Numbered from the stretch's first letter, positions 27,335 through 35,762 are shown. The stretch is DNA of 64,000 bases from Lachnospiraceae bacterium (GCA_017938315.1 JAGBBV010000031.1:1-64000); one strand, 5' to 3'. Notes: generated by a model from the letters alone, not told the origin. Program-made: numbers and translations.

Positions 27335-27907
27335 CTATTTACTTTTCTTCTTTCTGACACTGTAACCAAAACTGCCAAGCTCTTTTCCCAGAGAGTAATA
27401 TGTTCCGTGAGAGTATACCATGGGATTTGCCTTGCTTAAAGAAAACTTTCCTTTTTCATCCATGTACTTCTCGTCAGCATGAACTGCAACCACTTCCGCT
27501 AAAAACATATCATGCGTCCCCAACTTAATCACTTCTTTTACTTTGCACTCTATATTTACGGGACTTTCCTCAATCAGTGGAGCCGATACCTTTTCCGCTT
27601 TGATAGGAGTTAATTTCATTTCTTTAAATTTATTCACATCCCTGCCGCTCTTAACTCCACAGTAATCAGTGGCAAAAGTAAGTTTTTCGGTTGTCAGGTT
27701 AATAACAAATTCTCCGGTCTCCTCTATCATGTGATGAGAATAGCGCTCCGGTCTTACTGAAATAGATACCATCGCCGGATCACTGCACACAGTTCCAGTC
27801 CATGCAACGGTAAAAACATTTTGGTTTCCTGCTTTATCTGAGACAGTTACTAAAACTGCCGGAAGAGGATATAACATATTTCCGGGTTTCCAACTCTGTT
27901 TGGCCAT
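27335..27907 (-). CDS. Flavin reductase-like (FMN-binding split barrel) protein
   Basis: 190 residues. It starts WKPGNMLYPLPAVLVTV, with the FMN-binding pattern TVAWTGTVCSDPAMVSISVRP (quoted in part) and then YSHHMIEETGEFVINL. It resembles the clostridial flavoredoxin/flavin-reductase family that binds FMN and transfers electrons to unknown partners. The ATG at 27907 has AGAAGG and suits the family start; another ATG at 27925 also has a fair site. It is alone between a terminator and a coiled-coil protein gene. Confidence 0.87.
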   Translation of the reverse strand: MAKQSWKPGNMLYPLPAVLVTVSDKAGNQNVFTVAWTGTVCSDPAMVSISVRPERYSHHMIEETGEFVINLTTEKLTFATDYCGVKSGRDVNKFKEMKLTPIKAEKVSAPLIEESPVNIECKVKEVIKLGTHDMFLAEVVAVHADEKYMDEKGKFSLSKANPMVYSHGTYYSLGKELGSFGYSVRKKKSK

Positions 27908-27957
27908 TTTTGTACCTTCTGCCATAAGGCAGACCTTTCATTTGTCTCTTTACGTTT

Positions 27958-28530
27958 TTAAAACAAACCAAATATTCTGGCAATCGCAATTCCCAAATTA
28001 GCCAGTGAAACAATCATGGTTATAATAACGAAAGGAATAAGTACCTTATAACTTTTTCCGACTTTGTTCTGGGCTTCCTTAATCTCAGCTGTCTGTTTCT
28101 CCAATTCTTCAATCATGGCTGCCTGTACGTTACGGTACACCTTTACATTGTCCGTATGTAAGAAGTCTTCCATACTCTTAAAAGACTCTTCCAGTTTATC
28201 CTGCATGCCGGTCATAGTCTCTGTAATCGCGTCTACATTATCAGCATTTTCTTTAATTTCAGCAATTTTGGCAAGACTCTCTTCCACCGTTTTATTTAAA
28301 TGGGCATTAGCCTGATTTGCCAACTGCTGTACATCTTCCGCACTCTCTATATTTTTCAGATTTAACTTTCTCATTTCCTGAAGACATTCATCGTATTTAC
28401 CCATCTGTTCTTTAAACAATTCCATCTGTGTCTCAAGACTCTGAAGTTCCGCAGCATCTGCCGCTGCATTTGCCCGAATCATGTCCTGTGAAGTTAATTT
28501 CTGTGCTACCTTATCCATAAAGTTATCCAT
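27958..28530 (-). CDS. Coiled-coil protein with C-terminal membrane anchor, unknown function
   Basis: 190 residues from the ATG at 28530 behind GGAGG. Residues 15-155 are almost wholly heptad-like (AADAAELQSLETQMELF and IEELEKQTAEIKEAQNKV are examples). A single hydrophobic helix follows (about 165-185), and the protein ends IARIFGLF. This gives a cytoplasmic coiled coil held to the membrane at its tail. No enzyme motif is visible. I do not recognise the family. Confidence 0.72.
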   Translation of the reverse strand: MDNFMDKVAQKLTSQDMIRANAAADAAELQSLETQMELFKEQMGKYDECLQEMRKLNLKNIESAEDVQQLANQANAHLNKTVEESLAKIAEIKENADNVDAITETMTGMQDKLEESFKSMEDFLHTDNVKVYRNVQAAMIEELEKQTAEIKEAQNKVGKSYKVLIPFVIITMIVSLANLGIAIARIFGLF

Positions 28531-28798
28531 GCTACATCCCTCCGGGTACATTATCCTTATTCTTCTGTACTCATTTCTCTATTGCTATCTTATCACTTTT
28601 AATGAGAATTTACAATGTGCTATATTTTTGTGCACTTTGCACAATATTATTACTTGTTTTTTGTGTGCCTTGGTACTATTAACGATATTTTCATACGTTG
28701 TTCATAATTTGTTCATATTTATAGGTTATATTAAACATATAGATAAAGAATAGTTACGTAATGTTTTTCATTACACACAGATAAATTTTTTCATAATA

Positions 28799-28854
28799 GC
28801 CCAGGCGCAGAAATGTGTCTGGGCACTCCTCATTTTTAGGGTGTCTTCTTTTTT
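28799..28854 (+). ncRNA. Candidate small RNA or attenuator: two overlapping hairpins and T tract
   Basis: Hairpin 1: 28799-28809 with 28814-28824, 11 bp including two G-U pairs and a GAAA tetraloop. Hairpin 2: 28822-28829 with 28839-28845, followed by TTCTTTTTT, which looks like an intrinsic terminator. The two share GGC, so they may exclude each other. No plus-strand gene follows, so a free small RNA is more likely than a leader. The rest of the 28552-28942 gap holds an AT-rich stretch with a GTAATG/CATTAC hairpin (28758-28774) and nothing else clear. Confidence 0.35.
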
Positions 28855-28863
28855 CGGGCGTAA

Positions 28864-28906
28864 TGTAAAAAGACTGTAATTCATGTTATCATGCAATTAC
28901 AGTCTT
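28864..28906 (-). terminator. Terminator of the alarmone synthetase gene
   Basis: An 11-bp stem AGACTGTAATT/AATTACAGTCT with a 13-base loop, then TTTTT on the minus strand, about 40 bases after the stop codon. Confidence 0.75.
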
Positions 28907-28942
28907 CCTTATTGTTACAAAATTTCAAATGGCCGGAAAAAG

Positions 28943-29584
28943 TCATTCACTTTCCAGTCCAATTGCCTGCACTTCTTCATTCAGTGAAAGCATTCTCTTA
29001 TCCAGTTCAGAAATCATCTTTGAACATTCAATCAATTCATTTTTAATATGTACGGGAACATTTCTTTCAAATTTATAATTAATCTTATGCTCCAAGCTGG
29101 CCCAAAAATCCATAGCCACTGTCCGTATCTGGATTTCCACTTTCGTATCTACAATTCTGTCAGAAAGATATACCGGCACCGTTACCAGCATGTGATAACT
29201 CTTATATCCACTGGGTTTCGGGTTATTAATATAATCTTTTATGGATATTACCTTAATATCACTCTGGTTACCCAGCATTTCTGCAATCTGATAAATATCT
29301 GAGGTAAAAGAACATATTACCCTGATTCCTGCAATATCATTGACATATTGAATCATATTCTCAATCGTAGACTCGTACCCATGCCTTTTCAGCTTTTTTA
29401 CAATGCTCTCCGATGTCTTCATTCGTGATTTAATATGCTCTATGGGGTTATATCTGTGCACATGTTGAAACTCATCATTTAATATCTGCAATTTCGTCGA
29501 TATCTGCTTTAATGCAGAGTTATAAATCAAATTGACTTCTTTCCAATTATCTACATCGCTCTCGCGACCTGATCTCAATTCCAT
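28943..29584 (-). CDS. Small alarmone synthetase, RelQ/SasB type GTP pyrophosphokinase
   Basis: Makes (p)ppGpp by transferring pyrophosphate from ATP to GDP/GTP. 213 residues: a synthetase domain alone, without the hydrolase or regulatory domains of long RSH proteins. Motifs: HIKSRMKTSESIVKKL, NDIAGIRVICSF, NNPKPSGYKSYHM (the G-loop) and VEIQIRTVAMDFWASLEHK. A C-terminal helix would support the RelQ tetramer. It is monocistronic, with AAGGTGG before the ATG at 29584. Confidence 0.93.
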   Translation of the reverse strand: MELRSGRESDVDNWKEVNLIYNSALKQISTKLQILNDEFQHVHRYNPIEHIKSRMKTSESIVKKLKRHGYESTIENMIQYVNDIAGIRVICSFTSDIYQIAEMLGNQSDIKVISIKDYINNPKPSGYKSYHMLVTVPVYLSDRIVDTKVEIQIRTVAMDFWASLEHKINYKFERNVPVHIKNELIECSKMISELDKRMLSLNEEVQAIGLESE

Positions 29585-29750
29585 TTTATTACCACCTTAC
29601 TACAAAAACTACTACTGTCTTACTGCTATGTTTATATTTTACCATATTCCGACTAAAATGTACACTTTTCACAATTTTTTAATATTCTTTTTATTCCTTT
29701 TATGATATGATGATATAATCAAAAACATTACTTTTAATAAGGAGCTTTGT

Positions 29751-30017
29751 ATGTTTCGTCTTTGGGCCAAAGTTTTTAAAGGCAATCATCTAATAAAAGA
29801 CACCGTCATTTGCAATGATGATCATGACACCCGCACCCATAAAGTTTTTGGGGCAATTGATCGAGTTTGTTATGAATTCGATTTAGGAAAGCCTATTTGG
29901 CTGGATGCTACTGTTGCGGAATTTAAGCGACATGCAAAAGCCAGATTTACCCAGGATAATTTTATCGAATCCATAGACTTTGATTATTTGGAAATACATG
30001 TAATTGAGGAAGATTAA
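29751..30017 (+). CDS. Small conserved-looking protein, unknown function
   Basis: 88 residues with a strong AAGGAG site and a perfect terminator behind it, so it is a real single-gene unit. It is rich in aromatic, acidic and basic residues. Patterns of note are NHLIKDTVICNDD, FGAIDRVCYEFDLGKPIWL and a C-terminal FIESIDFDYLEIHVIEED-like acidic end. No membrane segment or known motif was seen. Confidence 0.75.
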   Translation: MFRLWAKVFKGNHLIKDTVICNDDHDTRTHKVFGAIDRVCYEFDLGKPIWLDATVAEFKRHAKARFTQDNFIESIDFDYLEIHVIEED

Positions 30018-30046
30018 ACAGCTCTGCATTGCAGGGCTGTTTTTTT
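30018..30046 (+). terminator. Terminator after the 88-residue protein gene
   Basis: An 11-bp stem ACAGCTCTGCA/TGCAGGGCTGT (one G-U) followed by seven T, starting at the stop codon. Confidence 0.8.
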
Positions 30047-30059
30047 AAGAATAAATTTA

Positions 30060-30088
30060 TTGACATCGGAAATAATATATTGTAGTAT
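30060..30088 (+). promoter_or_regulatory. Promoter of hemolysin-III family gene
   Basis: -35 TTGACA (30060-30065), 17-base spacer, -10 TAGTAT (30083-30088). The leader is about 105 bases and contains a short reading frame. Confidence 0.65.
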
Positions 30089-30109
30089 TAAAACGTATTA
30101 GATGTAGTT

Positions 30110-30166
30110 ATGAAAACTACTTGTTGTGCATTTAGGCATCGCAGGCTTTTTTCTCCACATCAATAG
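30110..30166 (+). CDS. Possible 18-residue leader peptide before hemolysin-III gene
   Basis: Reading frame MKTTCCAFRHRRLFSPHQ. Its ATG sits in the loop of a small hairpin (GTAGTT 30104-30109 with AACTAC 30115-30120), about 15 bases after the expected transcription start. The composition (CC then RHRR) is unusual enough to suggest a sensing leader. The ribosome site is poor, which weakens the case. Confidence 0.35.
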   Translation: MKTTCCAFRHRRLFSPHQ

Positions 30167-30199
30167 TTCAGTCGCTCATATGTCAAGGAGGTTATTAAA

Positions 30200-30850
30200 A
30201 TGCAAATTACAATTCGTGAACCGGGAAGTGCAATCACTCATTTTATCGGAATGATGATGGCCGTTTTCGCAGCGACCCCACTCCTGATTAAAGCAGCTCT
30301 TTCATCAGGACCGTTAGCATTTACTGCTATGGGAATTTTTGCTCTCAGTATGGTTTTACTATACGGTGCCAGTGCCACTTATCATACCGTAAACATTTCC
30401 GGAAAATCACTCCGTTTTTTCCGGAAAATAGACCACATGATGATTTTTGTCTTAATTGCAGGCTCCTACACACCGGTATGTCTGATCGTTTTAGGTGGCA
30501 AACTTGGTTATACGCTTTTAACTGTAGTATGGGGAATTGCACTTTTTGGCATGATACTGAAAATGTTTTGGATTACCTGTCCCAAATGGTTCTCTTCTCT
30601 ACTTTATATTTCCATGGGCTGGGTATGTTTAGGAGTGTTTGGAACTTTATGGAATGTTTTGCCTCACGCTGCTTTCCTTTGGCTTCTCGCAGGCGGAATT
30701 TTCTATACCATAGGTGGTGTAATATATGCTATGAAAATCCCTGTATTCGGCAATCGTTTTCAGTATTTCCGTGCCCATGAACTTTTCCATGTTTATGTCA
30801 TGGCAGGCAGTGTATGCCACTTTATCTTTATGTACAATTATGTCGTTTAA
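30200..30850 (+). CDS. Hemolysin III / PAQR-family membrane protein
   Basis: 216 residues with seven predicted membrane helices. Metal-site residues of the family are in place: S/H in ASATYHT, D-H in RKIDHMMIF followed by AGSYTP, and the final H-x-x-x-H in AHELFHVYVMAG with VCHF. The family (YqfA, HlyIII, adiponectin-receptor fold) is thought to act as zinc-dependent lipid hydrolases. CAAGGAGG precedes the ATG. It is monocistronic with a perfect terminator. Confidence 0.9.
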   Translation: MQITIREPGSAITHFIGMMMAVFAATPLLIKAALSSGPLAFTAMGIFALSMVLLYGASATYHTVNISGKSLRFFRKIDHMMIFVLIAGSYTPVCLIVLGGKLGYTLLTVVWGIALFGMILKMFWITCPKWFSSLLYISMGWVCLGVFGTLWNVLPHAAFLWLLAGGIFYTIGGVIYAMKIPVFGNRFQYFRAHELFHVYVMAGSVCHFIFMYNYVV

Positions 30851-30867
30851 CATGTTTTGCCAGTAAC

Positions 30868-30906
30868 AAGGGGCATATCATCAACTGATATGCCCCTTCT
30901 TTTTTC
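30868..30906 (+). terminator. Terminator after hemolysin-III gene
   Basis: A perfect 13-bp stem AAGGGGCATATCA/TGATATGCCCCTT with a 5-base loop, followed by CTTTTTTC. Confidence 0.85.
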
Positions 30907-30926
30907 TTTATTATCTTATCAATGAA

Positions 30927-31943
30927 TTACTCTTCATATCCGTTCGGATTATTACTTTGCCATCTCCAGGAGTCTGCGCACATATCTTTGATATCATACT
31001 GTGCTTCCCATCCCAGTTCTCTCTTTGCTTTAGATGCATCGGAATAGCAGGTTGCAATATCACCGGGACGTCTATCCTTAATCACGTAAGGCACCTTCAC
31101 ACCGGTTGCTTCTTCAAAATTCTTTACGATGTCAAGAACACTATAACCCACACCGGTTCCTAAATTATAAACACAAAGTCCTGCTTTTTCTTCTATCTTC
31201 TTTAATGCTTTCACATGACCAAGTGCCAAATCAACTACATGGATGTAATCACGCACACCGGTTCCATCCGGTGTATCATAATCATTACCAAAAACACCCA
31301 GTTCTTTTAATTTTCCTACTGCCACCTGTGTAACATAAGGCATTAAGTTGTTGGGAATTCCGTTGGGGTTTTCACCAATGGTTCCGCTCTTATGTGCTCC
31401 GATTGGATTAAAATAACGGAGTAATATCACATTCCACTGCGGGTCTGCCTTTTGCATATCGGAAAGGACCTGTTCCAACATGGACTTGGTCCAACCGTAA
31501 GGATTGGTACACTGTCCCTTCGGACACTCTTCCGTAATGGGAATCATGGCCGGATCACCGTATACCGTTGCGGAAGATGAGAAGATGATGTTCTTTACTC
31601 CGTGCTTTCTCATCACATCTACCAATGTAAGCGTACCTGCAATATTGTTTTCGTAGTACTCCCAAGGCTTTTGAACAGATTCACCAACTGCCTTTAATCC
31701 CGCAAAATGTATACAGGAATCAATCGCTTCTTTTTCAAAAATTACATTTAACGCTTCCCTGTCCAAAATATCCGCTTCATAAAATGCAACTGCCTTTCCG
31801 GTAATCGCTTCCACTCTCTTTAGGCTTTCTTTACTGGAATTGCTCAAATTGTCGACAACTACAACCTCATATCCTGCATTCTGTAATTCAACCACCGTAT
31901 GACTACCAATATAGCCGGCACCGCCTGTTACCAAAATCGCCAT
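30927..31943 (-). CDS. galE: UDP-glucose 4-epimerase
   Basis: Interconverts UDP-glucose/UDP-galactose, and possibly UDP-GlcNAc/UDP-GalNAc. Extended SDR: NAD motif [19 protein letters not shown], catalytic S in SSSATVYG and Y-x-x-x-K in NPYGWTKSM, with a C-terminal GTGVGYSV. 338 residues. It follows the UDP-sugar pyrophosphorylase by 37 bases, so both are probably read from the Pho-type promoter at 33242-33270. Confidence 0.95.
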   Translation of the reverse strand: MAILVTGGAGYIGSHTVVELQNAGYEVVVVDNLSNSSKESLKRVEAITGKAVAFYEADILDREALNVIFEKEAIDSCIHFAGLKAVGESVQKPWEYYENNIAGTLTLVDVMRKHGVKNIIFSSSATVYGDPAMIPITEECPKGQCTNPYGWTKSMLEQVLSDMQKADPQWNVILLRYFNPIGAHKSGTIGENPNGIPNNLMPYVTQVAVGKLKELGVFGNDYDTPDGTGVRDYIHVVDLALGHVKALKKIEEKAGLCVYNLGTGVGYSVLDIVKNFEEATGVKVPYVIKDRRPGDIATCYSDASKAKRELGWEAQYDIKDMCADSWRWQSNNPNGYEE

Positions 31944-31980
31944 TTCTATATTCTCCTTTGTTTCCTATTATTTCCGGAAG

Positions 31981-33207
31981 TTATAATGTAATTCCGTTTT
32001 CCTTGCAAAGCTGCCTTGCACTTTCCACGGAATCTACACCCGTCTTATTTTTAATCGGTGCAAACTCTTTATTCCGCTCAACTTCAAAAGGAAGACAACT
32101 GTCAAGTTCATGAATCATATCAAGCACTAACTGTTCAAATTTATAACCGTTGGGCTCTTCGGGTTTTACTTTTTCACCATCCTTGTCAAGACAAGGTATC
32201 TTTTTCTCTACTATATGCAAAGGAAGTTTCTTTTCCCTGATTTTTTCAAGATCAGATATCTTAAATAAATAGTTCAAAATTACGCCGAAATAATATGCCG
32301 GATCACCATTTTCGTCTTTTGCATCCGCAAGTTCATCAGTTAGTTCATAGTATTCAATGATAGAAGGCTTACCATCCTCCAGACACATCACACCTACTTT
32401 TTCATCCGGTGCGCATTTGCGCACTACCTTGGAACCGCAGGCCGCACCACTTTCAATGACTGCTCCCACAAAACAAGGATCTGCAATTCTCTGAAGAACA
32501 TTGTCCACTGCAAATACATTTAACCACTCTACACCATCTTCCATGGCTTTCTGTGCAATTCCCCATTTATACATGGATGAATACCATCCGCCGTTTCCGT
32601 TGGGAGAGGTGGAAATTTTCCACTTTTCTTCCATATATACCAAGCCTTCATAGTCAGATGCAGGTGCCATTTCCTGCATGAAGAAAGTAATATAGTCACT
32701 ATTGTATCCAAAATAATCATGTTCTTTTAAGAAATTTACAGTTGCCGTATGATTCTTATCGCTTGTCATCACATAGAGAGGAACCCACGCATCCGCTGAC
32801 TTTACCACATCCATAAGATTTTCAATCAGTCTTTGGAAAATATAAACATCTTTCGTAATGCCAATATTATACATACCTTTTGGATTATCAGAGCCCAGCC
32901 TGGTTCCCATTCCTCCTGCCAAAAGTACCGCTCCTACTTTTCCTGCTTTCACAGCTTCCATGCCAATTTTTATAAACTCTTCTTTCTTATTTGTAATTTC
33001 TGAAAGCTGCATTGCTTTTAGAGGGGATATCTGACCTTTATTATTTTCCTTTATTTCATCCTTACAGGAAGATAACACGGAAAAATCCGTATCTGCTATC
33101 TGGGAAAGCAATTCTTCCTTCTGACTGTCATTCAATTCATCATAATATGCAAGTACATGTTCCTGACCAAAACGCTGTAACTTCTCTAAAGCTTCTTTGT
33201 AATTCAT
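31981..33207 (-). CDS. UDPGP-family uridylyltransferase (UDP-GlcNAc/UDP-glucose pyrophosphorylase type)
   Basis: Forms a UDP-sugar from UTP and a sugar 1-phosphate. 408 residues from the ATG at 33207 behind GGAGG. The nucleotide-binding loop LLAGGMGTRLG is followed by NPKGMYNIG; the helical N-terminal region (about 1-95) and FEQLVLDMIH near the C-terminus match the eukaryotic-type AGX/UAP1 fold rather than bacterial GalU or GlmU. The exact sugar cannot be told; HexNAc 1-phosphate is the better guess. galE downstream would then give the 4-epimer. Confidence 0.85.
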   Translation of the reverse strand: MNYKEALEKLQRFGQEHVLAYYDELNDSQKEELLSQIADTDFSVLSSCKDEIKENNKGQISPLKAMQLSEITNKKEEFIKIGMEAVKAGKVGAVLLAGGMGTRLGSDNPKGMYNIGITKDVYIFQRLIENLMDVVKSADAWVPLYVMTSDKNHTATVNFLKEHDYFGYNSDYITFFMQEMAPASDYEGLVYMEEKWKISTSPNGNGGWYSSMYKWGIAQKAMEDGVEWLNVFAVDNVLQRIADPCFVGAVIESGAACGSKVVRKCAPDEKVGVMCLEDGKPSIIEYYELTDELADAKDENGDPAYYFGVILNYLFKISDLEKIREKKLPLHIVEKKIPCLDKDGEKVKPEEPNGYKFEQLVLDMIHELDSCLPFEVERNKEFAPIKNKTGVDSVESARQLCKENGITL

Positions 33208-33241
33208 TATCGTGTCCTCCACGTTTCATCTTTTACCATAT

Positions 33242-33270
33242 TATTATAAGAGTAATCCGGCAAATATGCA
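33242..33270 (-). promoter_or_regulatory. Promoter of pyrophosphorylase-galE operon
   Basis: -35 TTGCAT (33265-33270, weak), 17-base spacer, -10 TATAAT (33242-33247). A phased CTTAAC array begins 17 bases upstream of the -35, as expected for an activator-dependent promoter. Confidence 0.6.
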
Positions 33271-33287
33271 ACACCCCGCACCTTCAT

Positions 33288-33348
33288 GTTAAGGGGTTGT
33301 TAAGTCTATGTTAAGCCTACGTTAAGACAATGCAAAGGTCTTGTTAAA
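33288..33348 (-). promoter_or_regulatory. PhoP-box-like array, CTTAAC repeated every 11 bp
   Basis: CTTAAC occurs on the minus strand at 33288-33293, 33299-33304, 33310-33315 and 33321-33326: four copies at exactly 11-bp period. The next phase (33332-33337) is degenerate (CTTTGC), and TTTAAC recurs in phase at 33343-33348. The Firmicute PhoP consensus is TT(A/T)ACA-type hexamers repeated every 11 bp on one face of the helix. The match to spacing is exact and to sequence is good. No phoPR lies in the window. Confidence 0.65.
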
Positions 33349-33425
33349 AAGCCTTTTAAACACTTTTTTCGCTGTATTTCTGCTGTTAAAATGACTTTGC
33401 AAATAAAATCACGAGGTGCAAAAAC

Positions 33426-33569
33426 ATGAACATAGGACTTTTACTTATTATGATTATCGGTGGGGCTGCCGGATTACTTTCCACACTATTTTTAGTTATT
33501 TCTCTTCCGGCTGTAATTATTTGGAAATTTTATAGAAGAATAACAAAAAAAATTCCTCTCACCATGTAG
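33426..33569 (+). CDS. 47-residue membrane peptide, unknown
   Basis: The ATG at 33426 has GAGGTG seven bases upstream. The protein is one long hydrophobic helix with a glycine patch (IIGGAAG), about residues 3-36, then a basic tail (KFYRRITKKI). It overlaps the 3' end of the dipeptidase gene on the other strand by 11 bases. This pattern suits small membrane-inserted regulators or type I toxin-like peptides. Only the frame, its ribosome site and its composition support it. Confidence 0.5.
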   Translation: MNIGLLLIMIIGGAAGLLSTLFLVISLPAVIIWKFYRRITKKIPLTM

Positions 33570-34650
33570 ATGTTTCTTCCGGCAATATTTCCTGCAAATA
33601 ACGCAGGAAATTGCCACCCATTATCATAACCACATCTTCTTTACTCATTCCTCTCTGCAAAAGTGCCGCCGTAAAAAGAGGAATCTGTCCGTGATGAAGG
33701 AAGCAATCAGCACTTTTGGGTAACTGCAATTCCTTATCTTCTTTACTGCGAAGTTTAAACTCTGCCCTGTCATAGGAATCACACAAATCAAATCCGAATC
33801 CCACGTGCTCTGCTCCAATTTTCTGCACTTCATACTCTGCGTGACGGCAAAGCATTTCCAAATGATTTCCACTTTGCGAGCCGGTAATCAGTCGGCATCC
33901 GTTTATCCCCATAACTCCGCCTTTTGCAGCCAGTTTTCCCATCTGCTCATCGGTCAGATTTCTGTAGTTATCATATACCGTTTTCGAGCAGGAATGTGTT
34001 GCCAGAAAAGGGCTTTCAGTTATGTTCACAATATCCTCAAAACCATCATCGTTCAAATGACTTACATCTAAAAACCAACTCATTTTTTCCATTTCTTTCA
34101 CGACTTCTTTTCCAAGTTCTGTGAGTCCTCCGGTCACCTGTCTGTACTCCCCTGCCTTACAGCATCCTCGTGCCAAAGCATTATCACGGCTCCATGTAAG
34201 GGATGCTCCACGAACACCCAGTTTATGCAGAAAAAAAAGACGCTCCTTATCCGTTCCAATACAATCCAGGCCTTCCATATAAATCAAAATTCCGATTCTA
34301 TTCTCCTGCTTCAAAAGTTCCAAATCTTTTTTACCGGTAACAAAAAATATTTCCGGCAAATTTATGCAATCAGCTTTTAATGCCTCTATTTGCTTGAGCG
34401 CATCCTCCCACGCCCCTTCTGTTCCCAATTCATCAATCACTCTTGTATGAACATATATCGACGAAAAAATAAGTTTGATTCCCGCACTTTGCCAATTGTC
34501 TAAATAGTAATTCTTGATAATCTCCGTTTCGCCTGCCCTCCTACGCAAAAGAATTTCCCCTGCCAAATCCAGATGGGCATCCACTACCGGATTTTCCCTG
34601 TGCAACTTTTTTGCCAATTGCAAATATTCTTCTCTTACCTTAATATCCAT
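33559..34650 (-). CDS. Membrane-dipeptidase family (M19) peptidase
   Basis: Zinc dipeptidase of the renal-dipeptidase family. 363 residues: first metal motif VVDAHLDLA (H-x-D), bridging glutamate in IYMEGLDCI, DVSHLNDDGF, ATHSCSKTVYDNYRNL and the C-terminal MGGNFLRYL. There is no signal peptide, so it is probably cytoplasmic. It lies alone between the Pho-type promoter region and the PseB-like gene, with CGGGGGAAG before the ATG. Confidence 0.92.
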   Translation of the reverse strand: MDIKVREEYLQLAKKLHRENPVVDAHLDLAGEILLRRRAGETEIIKNYYLDNWQSAGIKLIFSSIYVHTRVIDELGTEGAWEDALKQIEALKADCINLPEIFFVTGKKDLELLKQENRIGILIYMEGLDCIGTDKERLFFLHKLGVRGASLTWSRDNALARGCCKAGEYRQVTGGLTELGKEVVKEMEKMSWFLDVSHLNDDGFEDIVNITESPFLATHSCSKTVYDNYRNLTDEQMGKLAAKGGVMGINGCRLITGSQSGNHLEMLCRHAEYEVQKIGAEHVGFGFDLCDSYDRAEFKLRSKEDKELQLPKSADCFLHHGQIPLFTAALLQRGMSKEDVVMIMGGNFLRYLQEILPEETSTW

Positions 34651-34660
34651 ACTTCCCCCG

Positions 34661-34700
34661 AAACAAAAAGGGTACTTTGGAATTCCAACGTACCCTTTAT
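34661..34700 (-). terminator. Terminator at the end of the polysaccharide cluster
   Basis: A long stem built from AAAGGGTAC/GTACCCTTT and inner TTGGAA/TTCCAA, then TTTTTGTTT on the minus strand. It follows the PseB-like gene by about 20 bases. Confidence 0.8.
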
Positions 34701-34720
34701 TTTTGTAATAGTATATGCAA

Positions 34721-35719
34721 TTATTTTTCCAAATCTACCATCTTTAACAATTCTCTGATTTGTTCCACAGAAAGCCACTCTGTATTATTATCGGAACTGT
34801 AAGAAAATCCTTCCGGCACCTTCTTGCCGCTTGTGTTAATTTTCTGTTTACTGTTCCATGTCACCTGCGGATAAACAATGAAATGCTTTTCATATTCATA
34901 AGTAGTGGATGAATCTTCCACGGTTACCATGATTTCATGAAGTTTTTCACCGGGATAAATACCAATCTCCTTTGTTTTGCATCCGGGAAGCATTGCTTCT
35001 GCCAAATCAGAAATCTTAAAGGATGGAATTTTGGAGATAAAGGTTTCTCCGCCGGTTGCTTCCTCTAAGGCTTTAATAACAAGTTCCACTCCCTGTGTCA
35101 AACTAATCCAGAAACGTGTCATACGATAATCTGTGATCGTAAGTTCTGTGCATCCGTTCTTAATCATATCATAAAATTTCGGAATAACGGAGCCGCGGCT
35201 GCCTGCTACATTTCCATAACGTACGATAGAGAAATTAATATCCTTTGTTCCTGCATATGCATTGGCTGCAATAAAAAGCTTATCCGACACTAATTTGGTT
35301 CCTCCATAAAGGTTTACCGGATTAACCGCCTTATCGGTAGAAAGTGCAACCACCTTCTTTACGTTGGTATCAAGTGCTGCATCAATTACATTCTGCGCCC
35401 CGTGAATATTGGTCTTAATCGCTTCATTCGGGTTGTATTCACAGGCAGGAACCTGCTTTAATGCTGCTGCATGAACCACATAATCCACACCTTCAAATGC
35501 TCTGGTGAGTCTTTCTTTATCTCTTACATCACCGATAAAGAAACGGAGTTTGTCCGCATATTCTTTAAATTCTCCCTGCATGATAAACTGCTTAAATTCA
35601 TCTCTGGAGTAGATAATAATCTTTTTAGGATTGTAGTGGGTAAGCACGTATTTGGTAAAGCATTTACCGAATGAGCCTGTCCCTCCCGTAATTAATATTG
35701 TCTTGTTATCTAATAACAT
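34721..35719 (-). CDS. Inverting UDP-GlcNAc 4,6-dehydratase, PseB/FlaA1-like
   Basis: SDR enzyme expected to convert UDP-GlcNAc to the UDP-4-keto-6-deoxy-L-hexosamine used for pseudaminic acid or L-FucNAc/QuiNAc-type sugars. 332 residues from the ATG at 35719 (MLLDNK), which has GGAGG at 8 bases. NAD motif ITGGTGSFG, then HAAALKQVPACEYNP, STDKAVNPVNLYGGTK and VRYGNVAGSRGSV: the full PseB/CapE signature. It is a soluble short form without the membrane domain of CapD/PglF. It has its own promoter and no following pathway genes. Confidence 0.88.
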   Translation of the reverse strand: MLLDNKTILITGGTGSFGKCFTKYVLTHYNPKKIIIYSRDEFKQFIMQGEFKEYADKLRFFIGDVRDKERLTRAFEGVDYVVHAAALKQVPACEYNPNEAIKTNIHGAQNVIDAALDTNVKKVVALSTDKAVNPVNLYGGTKLVSDKLFIAANAYAGTKDINFSIVRYGNVAGSRGSVIPKFYDMIKNGCTELTITDYRMTRFWISLTQGVELVIKALEEATGGETFISKIPSFKISDLAEAMLPGCKTKEIGIYPGEKLHEIMVTVEDSSTTYEYEKHFIVYPQVTWNSKQKINTSGKKVPEGFSYSSDNNTEWLSVEQIRELLKMVDLEK

Positions 35720-35762
35720 AATCATAGCCTCCGCTGATTTCCAAAAATTACTCTCGCCCTAC

